From the NCBI GenBank assembly GCA_013002595.1, contig JABDJG010000400.1:1-12974 (forward strand): a stretch of 12,974 bases of DNA. Direction: 5' to 3'. The notes under the pieces are model-generated. The model saw only the letters and a program-made list of their open reading frames with translations, searched no databases and was not told the origin of the DNA. Below are positions 7,055-12,974 of this stretch, one piece after another (within the stretch, counting starts at the first letter, position 1; each line of letters opens with the position of its first letter). The stretch is from Hyphomicrobiales bacterium (GTDB lineage Bacteria > Pseudomonadota > Alphaproteobacteria > Rhizobiales > Aestuariivirgaceae). The position numbers were made by a program, and so were the translations under genes.

Positions 7055-7956
7055 TGGCGCTGGCAACTTCTCCAAACGTGGCAAAAACATTGTCCAGATT
7101 ATCCAATTCAGAACTTACCGAAGCGATCAATCGACTGGGTCCCTGGTACTACAAGCTGCACGTCAGAGACGGCATATTTACTGGATCCGACTCGCAAGTT
7201 GATGATGATGGACGAACAGTGGCGTTCGTAGATCCAGTAGCCAATTTCGAGTATTTTACCAAACAGGCTTTGCCAAATGGTATGGAAGGGCGCAGTTTTC
7301 TCGATTGTGGATGCAATTGCGGCGGTTATTCGTTTGCTGCAAAAGAACGTGGCGCAGGCAAGGTCTACGCATTTGATGTTCGCGATCATTGGATCGACCA
7401 AGCCAAGTTTCTGCTCGAAAACCGCGAGCAAAACGCAGAGGACATGCGTTTCGAAGTCGCGGATTTAGTTGGTGCAAACAACATAGACGAAGAGTTTGAT
7501 GTCACATGGTTCTGTGGCCTGTTCTATCATCTGCCCGACCCGGTTGCGGGCCTGAAGTTAGCGGCCGACAAAACGAAAGAATTGTTGTTTCTGCAAACCG
7601 CTGTGGTCGGTTCGGAACCCGGCGAGGAGGAGTATCCTTCTCTTGACTATAAGAAGGAGGGGATCAAGGCATCGATGTCGGGCATTTATGGTTTGAGCTG
7701 GTTACCTTCCGGCCCAAAGGTTCTGAAAGGCATATTGGATTGTCTGGGATTTCCAGAAACCCGAACGGTGATGTGGTATCGCAAAAATATCGGATATGGC
7801 GCACGCTCCCGCGGCCGCGTGATGATTATTGCGGCGCGCGAGCGCGGCAGACTCAAAGGTGTCCGCAACGCTGAACCAATCGATTCGCGGATCGACCCGA
7901 GATCGCCTGAGTTCGGCGGTATATCTACGCCGGACAACAGCGTACCGAACTGGTAA
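7054..7956 (+). CDS. Class I SAM-dependent methyltransferase (CmoB-like type)
   Basis: A 300-residue protein with a Rossmann methyltransferase core. Motif I is FLDCGCNCGGYSF (82-94), which normally binds S-adenosylmethionine. Motif II follows with VYAFDVRDHWI and its acidic residue Asp108, and the post-motif region has WFCGLFYHLPDPV (152-164). An N-terminal segment PWYYKLHVRDGIFTG (30-44) resembles the region before the core in CmoB/DUF1698-type methyltransferases, which act on tRNA wobble uridine or on small molecules and sugars. The C-terminal tail of about 40 residues is polar and Arg/Pro-rich. Only the ATG at 7054 extends the frame fully (a stop lies at 7027), but no Shine-Dalgarno sequence precedes it. 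GC is lower than in its neighbours (25/60 in line 7081-7140 against 38/60 in decarboxylase line 6301-6360), suggesting transfer. The stop overlaps the sulfotransferase start. The substrate is unknown. Confidence 0.82.
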   Translation: MALATSPNVAKTLSRLSNSELTEAINRLGPWYYKLHVRDGIFTGSDSQVDDDGRTVAFVDPVANFEYFTKQALPNGMEGRSFLDCGCNCGGYSFAAKERGAGKVYAFDVRDHWIDQAKFLLENREQNAEDMRFEVADLVGANNIDEEFDVTWFCGLFYHLPDPVAGLKLAADKTKELLFLQTAVVGSEPGEEEYPSLDYKKEGIKASMSGIYGLSWLPSGPKVLKGILDCLGFPETRTVMWYRKNIGYGARSRGRVMIIAARERGRLKGVRNAEPIDSRIDPRSPEFGGISTPDNSVPNW

Positions 7957-8813
7957 TGCTTAGCTTCAACCTTTTGACGAACCAATCATTCCAGGAGTAT
8001 GTCCGCGCTCCGCGACGCACCGGGTTCATCTGGCTGCTTCATCACATACCGAAAACAGCCGGGTCGTCAATCATACGCGAATTGCAGATTTGTCTGGCTC
8101 CATATCGCAACATCCATTCCAAGTACCACGTCAATGAAGGCAACGACGAACAGCAGCGAAAGCGCGATCGTCTGCTTTTGGAGGCGGTCGACGCCTTCTT
8201 GCAAGAGCACGCAAGCGTCCACTATCGTTCTGCCTCGGGACACTTAAATCTATCGCACCTGCGTGCGATACGCGCTGCCCTTCCGCATGCCCAGTTTTTC
8301 ACGATCCTGCGCGATCCGGTGAAGCGGGTGATCTCGGACTTTAGATACTGCAGAACCCCCAAACACCCGCCGCACAAGGATTTTATCGAGCGGTATCCGA
8401 CAATTAAAGACTATGTCCTCGCACCCGAAAGCCAGGACAAGATGTGGAACTACGTTACCGAAGGTGAATTTGTTCCCGATGAAGAAGGGCTGAACAAGAT
8501 CTTTGACAGATATGCCTTCATTGGCACTCTGGAGGAATTGACGCTTTGTTTTGAATTCTTCACAGCCCTTACCGGCTGCCCCAAAACGCCGGCGTTCAAA
8601 CGCAACCAGACCCAATCAACCGACGATAACATCGTTTCGGAATCAGCTGAAACAATCGAGTTAATTCGCGCCAACAATGGCAAGGACATCATATTTTACG
8701 ATGAAGTCAGCAGTCGCCTGGCCAGGATTAGGGGCCATATGCAATCTTATGTAGATCGCCGCCGAAGCATGTTTGCCGGCGAACAGCCGGAAGTCACCAC
8801 TCCCAGCCAGTAG
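7956..8813 (+). CDS. Sulfotransferase family protein (Sulfotransfer_2-like)
   Basis: A 285-residue cytosolic-type sulfotransferase that would move a sulfuryl group from PAPS to a hydroxyl or amino acceptor. The 5'-phosphosulfate loop is HHIPKTAGSS (29-38), with Lys33 as the expected PAPS-binding lysine. The 3'-phosphate-binding segment is TILRDPVKRVISDF (116-129), with Arg119 and Ser127. GHLNLS near 95-100 lies where carbohydrate sulfotransferases of this family place acceptor-site residues. There is no signal peptide or membrane anchor, so it acts inside the cell on a precursor. The ATG at 7956 shares its A with the TAA of the methyltransferase (TAATG), a sign of translational coupling. GC is low here too (25/60 in line 8461-8520). 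A sulfated glycan, lipid or small molecule that is also methylated is the simplest joint product, but nothing in the window identifies it. Confidence 0.85.
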   Translation: MLSFNLLTNQSFQEYVRAPRRTGFIWLLHHIPKTAGSSIIRELQICLAPYRNIHSKYHVNEGNDEQQRKRDRLLLEAVDAFLQEHASVHYRSASGHLNLSHLRAIRAALPHAQFFTILRDPVKRVISDFRYCRTPKHPPHKDFIERYPTIKDYVLAPESQDKMWNYVTEGEFVPDEEGLNKIFDRYAFIGTLEELTLCFEFFTALTGCPKTPAFKRNQTQSTDDNIVSESAETIELIRANNGKDIIFYDEVSSRLARIRGHMQSYVDRRRSMFAGEQPEVTTPSQ

Positions 8814-8860
8814 CGCATGTTGTTTGAGATGATGGCCGCACCATGCCGCCAAACGCCACC

Positions 8861-9442
8861 TCACCTTACAGCGGCATGTGCCTCCCAGAACTCGACTGCT
8901 TCTGCATAGGCCGTGCGGTCTATCGGGACGCCTGAACCGCCTTCTGAAACGCCGAGCGAATTGCGCAGCTGTGTAATGGGTGGCATCGGTGGTTCAACCG
9001 CGCTCAGCGTACCGATCACCGACACGATCCCCCAGTCACAGTCAGGCGGCGGCGCATCGTCATCAGGGCCACCTGCCGCCTCAAGTTCCAGCTGCGCCTT
9101 GCTGTAGACGATCACATCAAGATATTCGGCCCGGGGTGGTTCGACGTCCTCGAACCAACGTTCAAGAACGGCCAGCTCGCCGTCACGCCGCGCCACATAA
9201 CCACTCTTGAGCCGGACCTGGTTCTGCTCCGTGATCGGCGCAAACGAGCACACGGTCGGCGTCGAGTTCTTCAAAAACAAGTGGCGGCAAAACGGCGCAT
9301 AGCCCGGCGCCAAATCGGCACCTTCATCAAGTGCCCGGTTGCACAGGTCCTCCAGGCCGGATGGCGACAAGCCCAGGATGCGTTTCCGGCCGGCCGCCTC
9401 ATCCCATTGCCGCAGCGCAAATCCAGTGATGGCAATCCTCAT
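8861..9442 (-). CDS. Uncharacterised protein resembling the DUF3228 family
   Basis: A 193-residue soluble protein without signal peptide or membrane segment. From memory of the family, the blocks CRHLFLKN, a Tyr-x-x-Arg-Arg stretch before ELAVLERW, YLDVIVYSKAQLELE, DCDWGIVSVIG, and PITQLRNSLGVSEGGSGV followed by FWEAHA match DUF3228, a domain of unknown function found in bacteria and plants. A profile search was not possible here. The GG-S-G-V loop and the Cys-His pair (CRH near residue 52) are conspicuous, but I assign no catalytic role. The start at 9442 has GGAG at 9450-9453. It lies downstream of the rplQ terminator, with only 44 bases for its own promoter, where no consensus was seen, so expression may partly come from read-through. 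It converges on the sulfotransferase across a 47-base gap. Confidence 0.75.
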   Translation of the reverse strand: MRIAITGFALRQWDEAAGRKRILGLSPSGLEDLCNRALDEGADLAPGYAPFCRHLFLKNSTPTVCSFAPITEQNQVRLKSGYVARRDGELAVLERWFEDVEPPRAEYLDVIVYSKAQLELEAAGGPDDDAPPPDCDWGIVSVIGTLSAVEPPMPPITQLRNSLGVSEGGSGVPIDRTAYAEAVEFWEAHAAVR

Positions 9443-9486
9443 TACGTCACTCCAGTCAACCGGTCCACGTGGGTCCTAGCCCAAGC

Positions 9487-9511
9487 AAAAAAGGCGGCCT
9501 TTTGGGCCGCC
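9487..9511 (-). terminator. Intrinsic terminator of the rpsM-rpsK-rpoA-rplQ transcript
   Basis: Read on the minus strand, a GC-only 7-bp stem (GGCGGCC / GGCCGCC) closes a CAAAA loop and is followed at once by six T residues. It starts 31 bases after the rplQ stop codon. This is a textbook Rho-independent terminator and marks the 3' end of the ribosomal operon. Confidence 0.9.
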
Positions 9512-9541
9512 CTTCAGCAAATTCGAATTGGGTCGAGCAGC

Positions 9542-9973
9542 TTATGCCGTGGCTTCTGCCATTTCCTCGGTTTCGACTGCCATGACCGGACCGGAGTCCT
9601 TGCCCTTTTCGTTCTCGTCTCGGTCGACCAGTTCAATCACTGCCATCGGGGCGCTGTCACCGTAACGGAAGCCGGCCTTGAGCACGCGGGTATAACCGCC
9701 ATTGCGTTCCTTGTAGCGCGGGCCCAGGACGTCAAACAGCTTGGCCGCCTGATCCTTGTCGCGCATGCGCGAGATGGCCTGACGCCGTGCGTGCAGATCA
9801 CCGCGCTTGCCCAGCGTGATCAGCTTGTCGACGATGCGGCGCAATTCCTTGGCTTTGGGCAGCGTGGTGACGATCTGTTCGTGCTTGACCAGTGCTGCGG
9901 CCATATTTGCGAACATCGCCTTGCGATGAGACGCGGTCCGATTGAGTTTTCGGAGCTTGTTCCCGTGTCGCAT
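9542..9973 (-). CDS. rplQ: 50S ribosomal protein L17
   Basis: A 143-residue L17 of the large ribosomal subunit. It opens with the family signature MRHGNKLRKLNRTASHR and continues with LVKHEQIVTTLPKAKELR, which binds 23S rRNA. The second conserved part is GGYTRVLKAGFRYGDSAPMAVIELVD. An acidic, Ala/Glu-rich C-terminal tail of about 25 residues extends beyond the E. coli length, as is common in alphaproteobacteria. AAGGAG precedes the start. It is the last gene of the alpha-operon transcript, 52 bases after rpoA, and that gap contains a small CCGGC/GCCGG hairpin. Confidence 0.97.
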   Translation of the reverse strand: MRHGNKLRKLNRTASHRKAMFANMAAALVKHEQIVTTLPKAKELRRIVDKLITLGKRGDLHARRQAISRMRDKDQAAKLFDVLGPRYKERNGGYTRVLKAGFRYGDSAPMAVIELVDRDENEKGKDSGPVMAVETEEMAEATA

Positions 9974-10025
9974 GTCCGTTCTCCTTCAATACCCTACCCG
10001 GCTCTTGCGGCCGGCAATACAATGC

Positions 10026-11048
10026 CTAGTAGTGGCTTTCGAATTTCTTGGCCAGTTCATCGATGTTCTCTGGCGGCCAGTTCGGCACTTCCATACCCAG
10101 ATGCAGGCCCATCTGCGCTAGCACTTCCTTGATCTCGTTCAAGGACTTGCGACCGAAATTCGGCGTGCGCAACATTTCCGCCTCGGTCTTCTGGATCAGA
10201 TCGCCGATATAGACGATATTGTCGTTCTTCAGACAGTTTGCCGAACGGACCGACAATTCAAGCTCATCGACCTTCTTGAGCAGTGCCGCATTGAACTCAA
10301 GTTCTGGCTGCTCTTCTTCGACAACCTGTTTGACTGGCTCTTCGAAGTTTATGAAGATCTGCAGCTGGTCCTGAAGAATGCGCGCCGCATAGGCAACCGC
10401 ATCGTCGGGTGACACCGAACCATCGGTCTCGATCTTCATGATCAGCTTGTCATAATCGAGGATCTGGCCCTCACGGGTGTTCTCGACCTTGTAGGACACC
10501 CGCTTGACGGGGCTATACAGGCTGTCGACCGGGATCAGACCGATCGGTGCATCTTCCGGCCGGTTGCGCTCAGCTGCGATATAGCCGCTGCCGGTATTGA
10601 CCGTGAACTCGACACGCATTTCTGCAGCTTCATCGAGCGTGCAGATCACGTGATCCGGGTTCAGCACTTCAATGTCTGCGGTTTCCTGGATGTCACCGGC
10701 GGTCACAACACCCGGCCCTTCCTTGCGCAGCAGCAGCCGCTTTGGGCCGTCCGCATGCATGGCAAAGGAGATTTCCTTGATGTTCAACACGATATCGGTG
10801 ACGTCTTCGCGAACACCTGCGATCGAGGAGAACTCGTGCAGCACGCCATCGATCTGTACCGATGTAACGGCTGCGCCCTGCAATGACGACAACAGCACGC
10901 GGCGAAGCGCATTGCCGAGCGTCATGCCAAAGCCGCGCTCAAGCGGCTCGGCGATCACCGTTGCAACATTGTTTCTCGAACCCGAACTGCTGATTTCCAG
11001 CTTGTTCGGCTTGATCAGTTCCTGCCAATTTTTATGGTTCACGTCCAT
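10026..11048 (-). CDS. rpoA: DNA-directed RNA polymerase subunit alpha
   Basis: A 340-residue RNA polymerase alpha subunit. The N-terminal dimerisation domain (about 1-235) includes ERGFGMTLGNALRRVLLSS and FSSIAGVREDV. A linker rich in Glu and Pro (EEEQPELEF) leads to the C-terminal domain, with ELSVRSANCLKNDNIVYIGDL, the segment holding the Arg equivalent to E. coli Arg265 that contacts UP elements and activators, and NFGRKSLNEIKEVL. The chosen ATG (11048) gives MDVNHKNWQELIKPNKLEI, close to the usual alphaproteobacterial start. The frame is open from an ATG at 11093, which would add 15 residues (GASSPTPAGRRDRG) not expected for the family. The 135-base gap from rpsK holds the alternative stems noted separately. 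Confidence 0.97.
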   Translation of the reverse strand: MDVNHKNWQELIKPNKLEISSSGSRNNVATVIAEPLERGFGMTLGNALRRVLLSSLQGAAVTSVQIDGVLHEFSSIAGVREDVTDIVLNIKEISFAMHADGPKRLLLRKEGPGVVTAGDIQETADIEVLNPDHVICTLDEAAEMRVEFTVNTGSGYIAAERNRPEDAPIGLIPVDSLYSPVKRVSYKVENTREGQILDYDKLIMKIETDGSVSPDDAVAYAARILQDQLQIFINFEEPVKQVVEEEQPELEFNAALLKKVDELELSVRSANCLKNDNIVYIGDLIQKTEAEMLRTPNFGRKSLNEIKEVLAQMGLHLGMEVPNWPPENIDELAKKFESHY

Positions 11049-11183
11049 GCCTCTGTCTCGTCGGCCAGCCGGTGTTGGCGAGGATGCCCCCATCCGGCTC
11101 TCTTTAATGTCTCATCGACATTCGCTTAAACTGCCCGGCGGTATCCTCAACAATTCCGCTGCAGCCTTACTCCAAACGTCTCG

Positions 11184-11573
11184 TCAAACCCTGCGGCGCT
11201 TCGGCGGGCGAACGCCGTTATGCGGAATTGGCGTCACATCGCGGATTGCTGTGACATGCAGGCCGCAGGCCTGTAGCGCGCGCAGCGCCGATTCGCGTCC
11301 TGACCCGGGGCCGGACACTTCAACTTCCACGGTCTTCATGCCGTGCTCCATTGCAATCTGGCCGGCCTGCTCGGCAGCGACCTGTGCAGCATAAGGCGTC
11401 GACTTGCGCGACCCCTTGAAGCCCATCTTGCCGGCCGATGACCATGAGATGGCATTACCCTGCACATCGGTAATCGTGATCATCGTGTTGTTGAACGATG
11501 ATTTCACATGCACCACACCGGAGGTGATGTTCTTGCGCTCTCTGCGGCGCGGGCGAGTTGGTTCCTTGGCCAT
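11184..11573 (-). CDS. rpsK: 30S ribosomal protein S11
   Basis: A 129-residue S11 of the small-subunit platform, of normal length. It shows the conserved GVVHVKSSFNNTMITITD block near the start, GNAISWSSAGKMGFKGSRKSTPYAAQ, and the C-terminal DVTPIPHNGVRPPKRRRV, which sits in the 16S rRNA platform near mRNA. It starts 30 bases after the rpsM stop and is part of the same minus-strand transcript leading to rpoA. An AGGT-type ribosome binding site lies about 12 bases upstream of ATG. Confidence 0.97.
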   Translation of the reverse strand: MAKEPTRPRRRERKNITSGVVHVKSSFNNTMITITDVQGNAISWSSAGKMGFKGSRKSTPYAAQVAAEQAGQIAMEHGMKTVEVEVSGPGSGRESALRALQACGLHVTAIRDVTPIPHNGVRPPKRRRV

Positions 11574-11603
11574 CGATAATGACTACCTGTCGTGGTGAAT
11601 TGG

Positions 11604-11972
11604 TTACTTCTTCTTGCCGGCGATCGGCTTTGCCGGTCCCTTGCGGGTCCGTGCGTTGGTATGCGTGCGCTGGCCCCGGACCGGCAGACCGCGGCGATGC
11701 CGCAGCCCGCGGTAACAGCCAAGGTCCATTAGACGCTTGATGTTCATGGCCACGTCGCGGCGCAGATCACCCTCGACCATGTAATCACCGTCGATGACTT
11801 CACGGATCTGAATGACCTCGGCATCGCTGAGCTCATTGACCCGGCGCGGTGCATCGATTTTGACCTTTTCACAGATCTCGACGGCCTTGGCCTGACCGAT
11901 ACCGTGAATGTACTGCAGCGCGATGACAACACGCTTGTTTGTTGGAATATTGACGCCTGCTATACGGGCCAC
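11604..11972 (-). CDS. rpsM: 30S ribosomal protein S13, GTG start
   Basis: A 122-residue S13 of the small-subunit head, which contacts 16S rRNA and the A/P-site tRNAs. Family blocks seen are ARIAGVNIPTNKRVVIAL, YIHGIGQAKA (helix-hairpin-helix), YRGLRHRRGLPVRGQRTHTN, and a basic tail ending AGKKK. Every S13 begins MARIAGVNIP; here the codon before ARIAG is GTG at 11970-11972, with AGGAG at 11982-11986, so the GTG is the start. An ATG-begun frame from 12140 would add 56 residues with no family match. It is the first gene after a 193-base gap from adk and probably opens its own transcript. Confidence 0.97.
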   Translation of the reverse strand: MARIAGVNIPTNKRVVIALQYIHGIGQAKAVEICEKVKIDAPRRVNELSDAEVIQIREVIDGDYMVEGDLRRDVAMNIKRLMDLGCYRGLRHRRGLPVRGQRTHTNARTRKGPAKPIAGKKK

Positions 11973-11981
11973 GTCTGCGAT

Positions 11982-11986
11982 CTCCT
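11982..11986 (-). promoter_or_regulatory. Ribosome binding site that fixes the rpsM GTG start
   Basis: AGGAG on the minus strand lies 9 bases before GTG at 11972. It supports GTG over the upstream in-frame ATG at 12140. Confidence 0.8.
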
Positions 11987-11993
11987 GAATGAT

Positions 11994-12012
11994 GCCATGG
12001 TCTTGCCATGGC
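11994..12012 (-). promoter_or_regulatory. Hairpin in the rpsM leader
   Basis: GCCATGG (11994-12000) and CCATGGC (12006-12012) form a perfect 7-bp stem with a 5-base loop, ending 21 bases before the rpsM start and about 7 bases before its ribosome binding site. No T run follows, so it is not a terminator. It could modulate ribosome access or bind a ribosomal protein; both are inference. Confidence 0.45.
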
Positions 12013-12121
12013 TGAATTTCTTGCTGTCGTTGCTTGCCTGTCTGGAATGACAAGAGGCTGCGCCCAAGCAAGGGCAACACCCTCCTCGAAGCCAGCCTTT
12101 GTAACGACAAGATTGAGTGGG

Positions 12122-12150
12122 TGTTTAAGCCGGATTTCAAACGACGTCAA
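12122..12150 (-). promoter_or_regulatory. Candidate promoter for rpsM-rpsK-rpoA-rplQ
   Basis: On the minus strand TTGACG (12145-12150) is followed after exactly 17 bases by TAAACA (12122-12127). The -35 is a strong match for alphaproteobacterial housekeeping promoters; the -10 is weaker. It lies just after the adk stop and would give a leader of roughly 140 bases before rpsM. Confidence 0.5.
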
Positions 12151-12165
12151 CCACTTACTGCCGTG

Positions 12166-12816
12166 TCAATTCGCCTCCAGCACCTCATTTATCTGCTTGG
12201 TTACTTCGTCGATATCGGCCATGCCGTCAACGCTGCTCAAAATGCCTTTTTCGCCATAATATGCGATCACCGGTCGGGTTTCGCCGTAATAGACCTCAAG
12301 CCGGTTGAGAACCGTCTCGGCCGTATCGTCCTTGCGCCGGGAAAATGACGTTCCGCCACATTTGTCACACACGCCGCTGACCTGCGGCTGTTCGAATTCA
12401 TCGTGATAGCCCTGGCCGCAGGTATCGCATTTGAACCTTCCGGTCACGCGCTTGACGAGCGCCTCGTCGTCAACTTTGAGCTCGATGACCGCATCAAGGT
12501 TCTGGCCCCTGGATTTGAGCAGATTATCGAGCGCTTCGGCTTGCGCCACGTTGCGCGGAAAACCATCCAGCACGATGCCCTGATCCGGGTCGAGCTGATC
12601 GAGACGTTCGCCAATGATTGCAACCACGACCTCGTCAGCCACCAGATTGCCGCCATCCATGATGGCCTTGGCCTTCAGTCCAAGTTCGCTACCGGCCTCG
12701 GCAGCCGCTCTCAGCATATCGCCGGTTGACAACTGGAGCAGTCCCTTTGCCACCTCCAGTCGCTTTGACTGGGTACCCTTGCCACAGCCCGGCGGGCCGA
12801 GCAGGATGATCCTCAT
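12166..12816 (-). CDS. adk: Adenylate kinase, long form with Cys4 LID
   Basis: A 216-residue adenylate kinase, which interconverts ATP + AMP and two ADP in the cytoplasm. The P-loop is GPPGCGKGT (7-15), the AMP-binding region has STGDMLR (30-36), and DGFPR is at 84-88. The LID domain carries four cysteines in two C-x2-C pairs (Cys130/133 and Cys150/153), the arrangement that binds a structural zinc (or iron) ion in Gram-positive and some alphaproteobacterial enzymes. RRKDD (160-164) supplies LID arginines. Its ATG overlaps the secY stop as ATGA, so translation is coupled to secY at the end of the spc operon. The start at 12816 is certain from the conserved MRIILLGPPG. Confidence 0.97.
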   Translation of the reverse strand: MRIILLGPPGCGKGTQSKRLEVAKGLLQLSTGDMLRAAAEAGSELGLKAKAIMDGGNLVADEVVVAIIGERLDQLDPDQGIVLDGFPRNVAQAEALDNLLKSRGQNLDAVIELKVDDEALVKRVTGRFKCDTCGQGYHDEFEQPQVSGVCDKCGGTSFSRRKDDTAETVLNRLEVYYGETRPVIAYYGEKGILSSVDGMADIDEVTKQINEVLEAN

Positions 12817-12974
12817 CGCCTCGAACCCCGAAGTTTGGCCTTCTTGACCAGCCCCTCATACTGCTGGGCCAGCAAATGACTTTGCACCTGGGAGACTGTA
12901 TCCATGGTCACCGAGACGACAATCAGCAGGGATGTTCCGCCAAAATAGAACGGCACGCTTGCATACGCCGTCAG
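12813..12974 (-). CDS. secY: Protein translocase subunit SecY, C-terminal part
   Basis: Only the last 53 codons are in the window; the 5' part lies beyond 12974. The sequence includes VPFYFGGTSLLIVVSVTMDT, the last transmembrane helix of SecY, followed by QSHLLAQQYEGLVKKAKLRG, the typical cytoplasmic C-terminal tail. SecY forms the protein-conducting channel of the inner membrane. The TGA stop shares bases with the adk ATG (ATGA), which is the normal secY-adk junction. Confidence 0.95.
   Translation of the reverse strand: MTAYASVPFYFGGTSLLIVVSVTMDTVSQVQSHLLAQQYEGLVKKAKLRGSRR

Noticed and set aside
9281..10132. A 283-codon plus-strand open frame opposite the DUF3228-like gene, rplQ and rpoA
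   Set aside because: It runs across three genes on the other strand and through the terminator, and no domain is recognisable.
11973..12140. Longer rpsM frame from an ATG at 12140
   Set aside because: The 56 extra residues match no S13, and the GTG at 11972 with AGGAG gives the exact conserved N-terminus.
1..12974. tRNA, rRNA, CRISPR arrays, insertion sequences or attachment sites
   Set aside because: I saw no cloverleaf, no regularly spaced repeats, no transposase and no flanking direct repeats around the accessory block. The repeated DNA at 10-150 comes from Sel1 codon repeats.

Overview
The window looks like a chromosomal segment of an alphaproteobacterium, most likely Hyphomicrobiales (Rhizobiales) or a close relative. 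The evidence is the minus-strand order secY-adk-rpsM-rpsK-rpoA-rplQ, an RpoA that begins around KNWQELIKPNKLE, high-GC codon use, and a Do-like protease followed by rarA downstream of rplQ, which is a familiar alphaproteobacterial neighbourhood. No tRNA, rRNA, CRISPR array or insertion sequence is visible. No gene-free stretch exceeds 300 bases; the two longest are 193 bases each (6861-7053 and 11973-12165).

Left part (1-2191, plus strand): the 3' end of a Sel1-repeat protein, a classical short-chain dehydrogenase 12 bases after it, and a secreted cysteine-peptidase-like protein related to the C39/papain fold. These converge on rarA with only 7 bases between.

Middle left (2199-4931, minus strand): a periplasmic Do/DegP-type serine protease followed 9 bases later by the AAA+ replication-recombination factor RarA, as a probable two-gene unit.

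Middle (5059-9442): an Lrp/AsnC regulator diverges from a fold-III PLP ornithine/lysine-type decarboxylase. The intergenic region holds a 21-base near-perfect palindrome that probably serves as the regulator's operator. Next come a class I SAM methyltransferase and a sulfotransferase that overlap by one base (TAATG). Both have clearly lower GC than their neighbours and look horizontally acquired. A minus-strand gene resembling the DUF3228 family converges on them. This block sits between rplQ and the Do protease, where related genomes usually have little or nothing, so it reads as an insertion point for accessory genes.

Right part (9487-12974, minus strand): the end of the spc/alpha ribosomal operon. 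secY and adk overlap as ATGA. A 193-base gap carries a plausible promoter and a hairpin ahead of rpsM (GTG start). rpsK, rpoA and rplQ follow, and the run closes at a strong intrinsic terminator 31 bases past rplQ.

Most of the window is ordinary core genome. The best candidates for something less described are the methyltransferase-sulfotransferase pair, the lrp/odc palindrome, and the structured leader ahead of rpsM.
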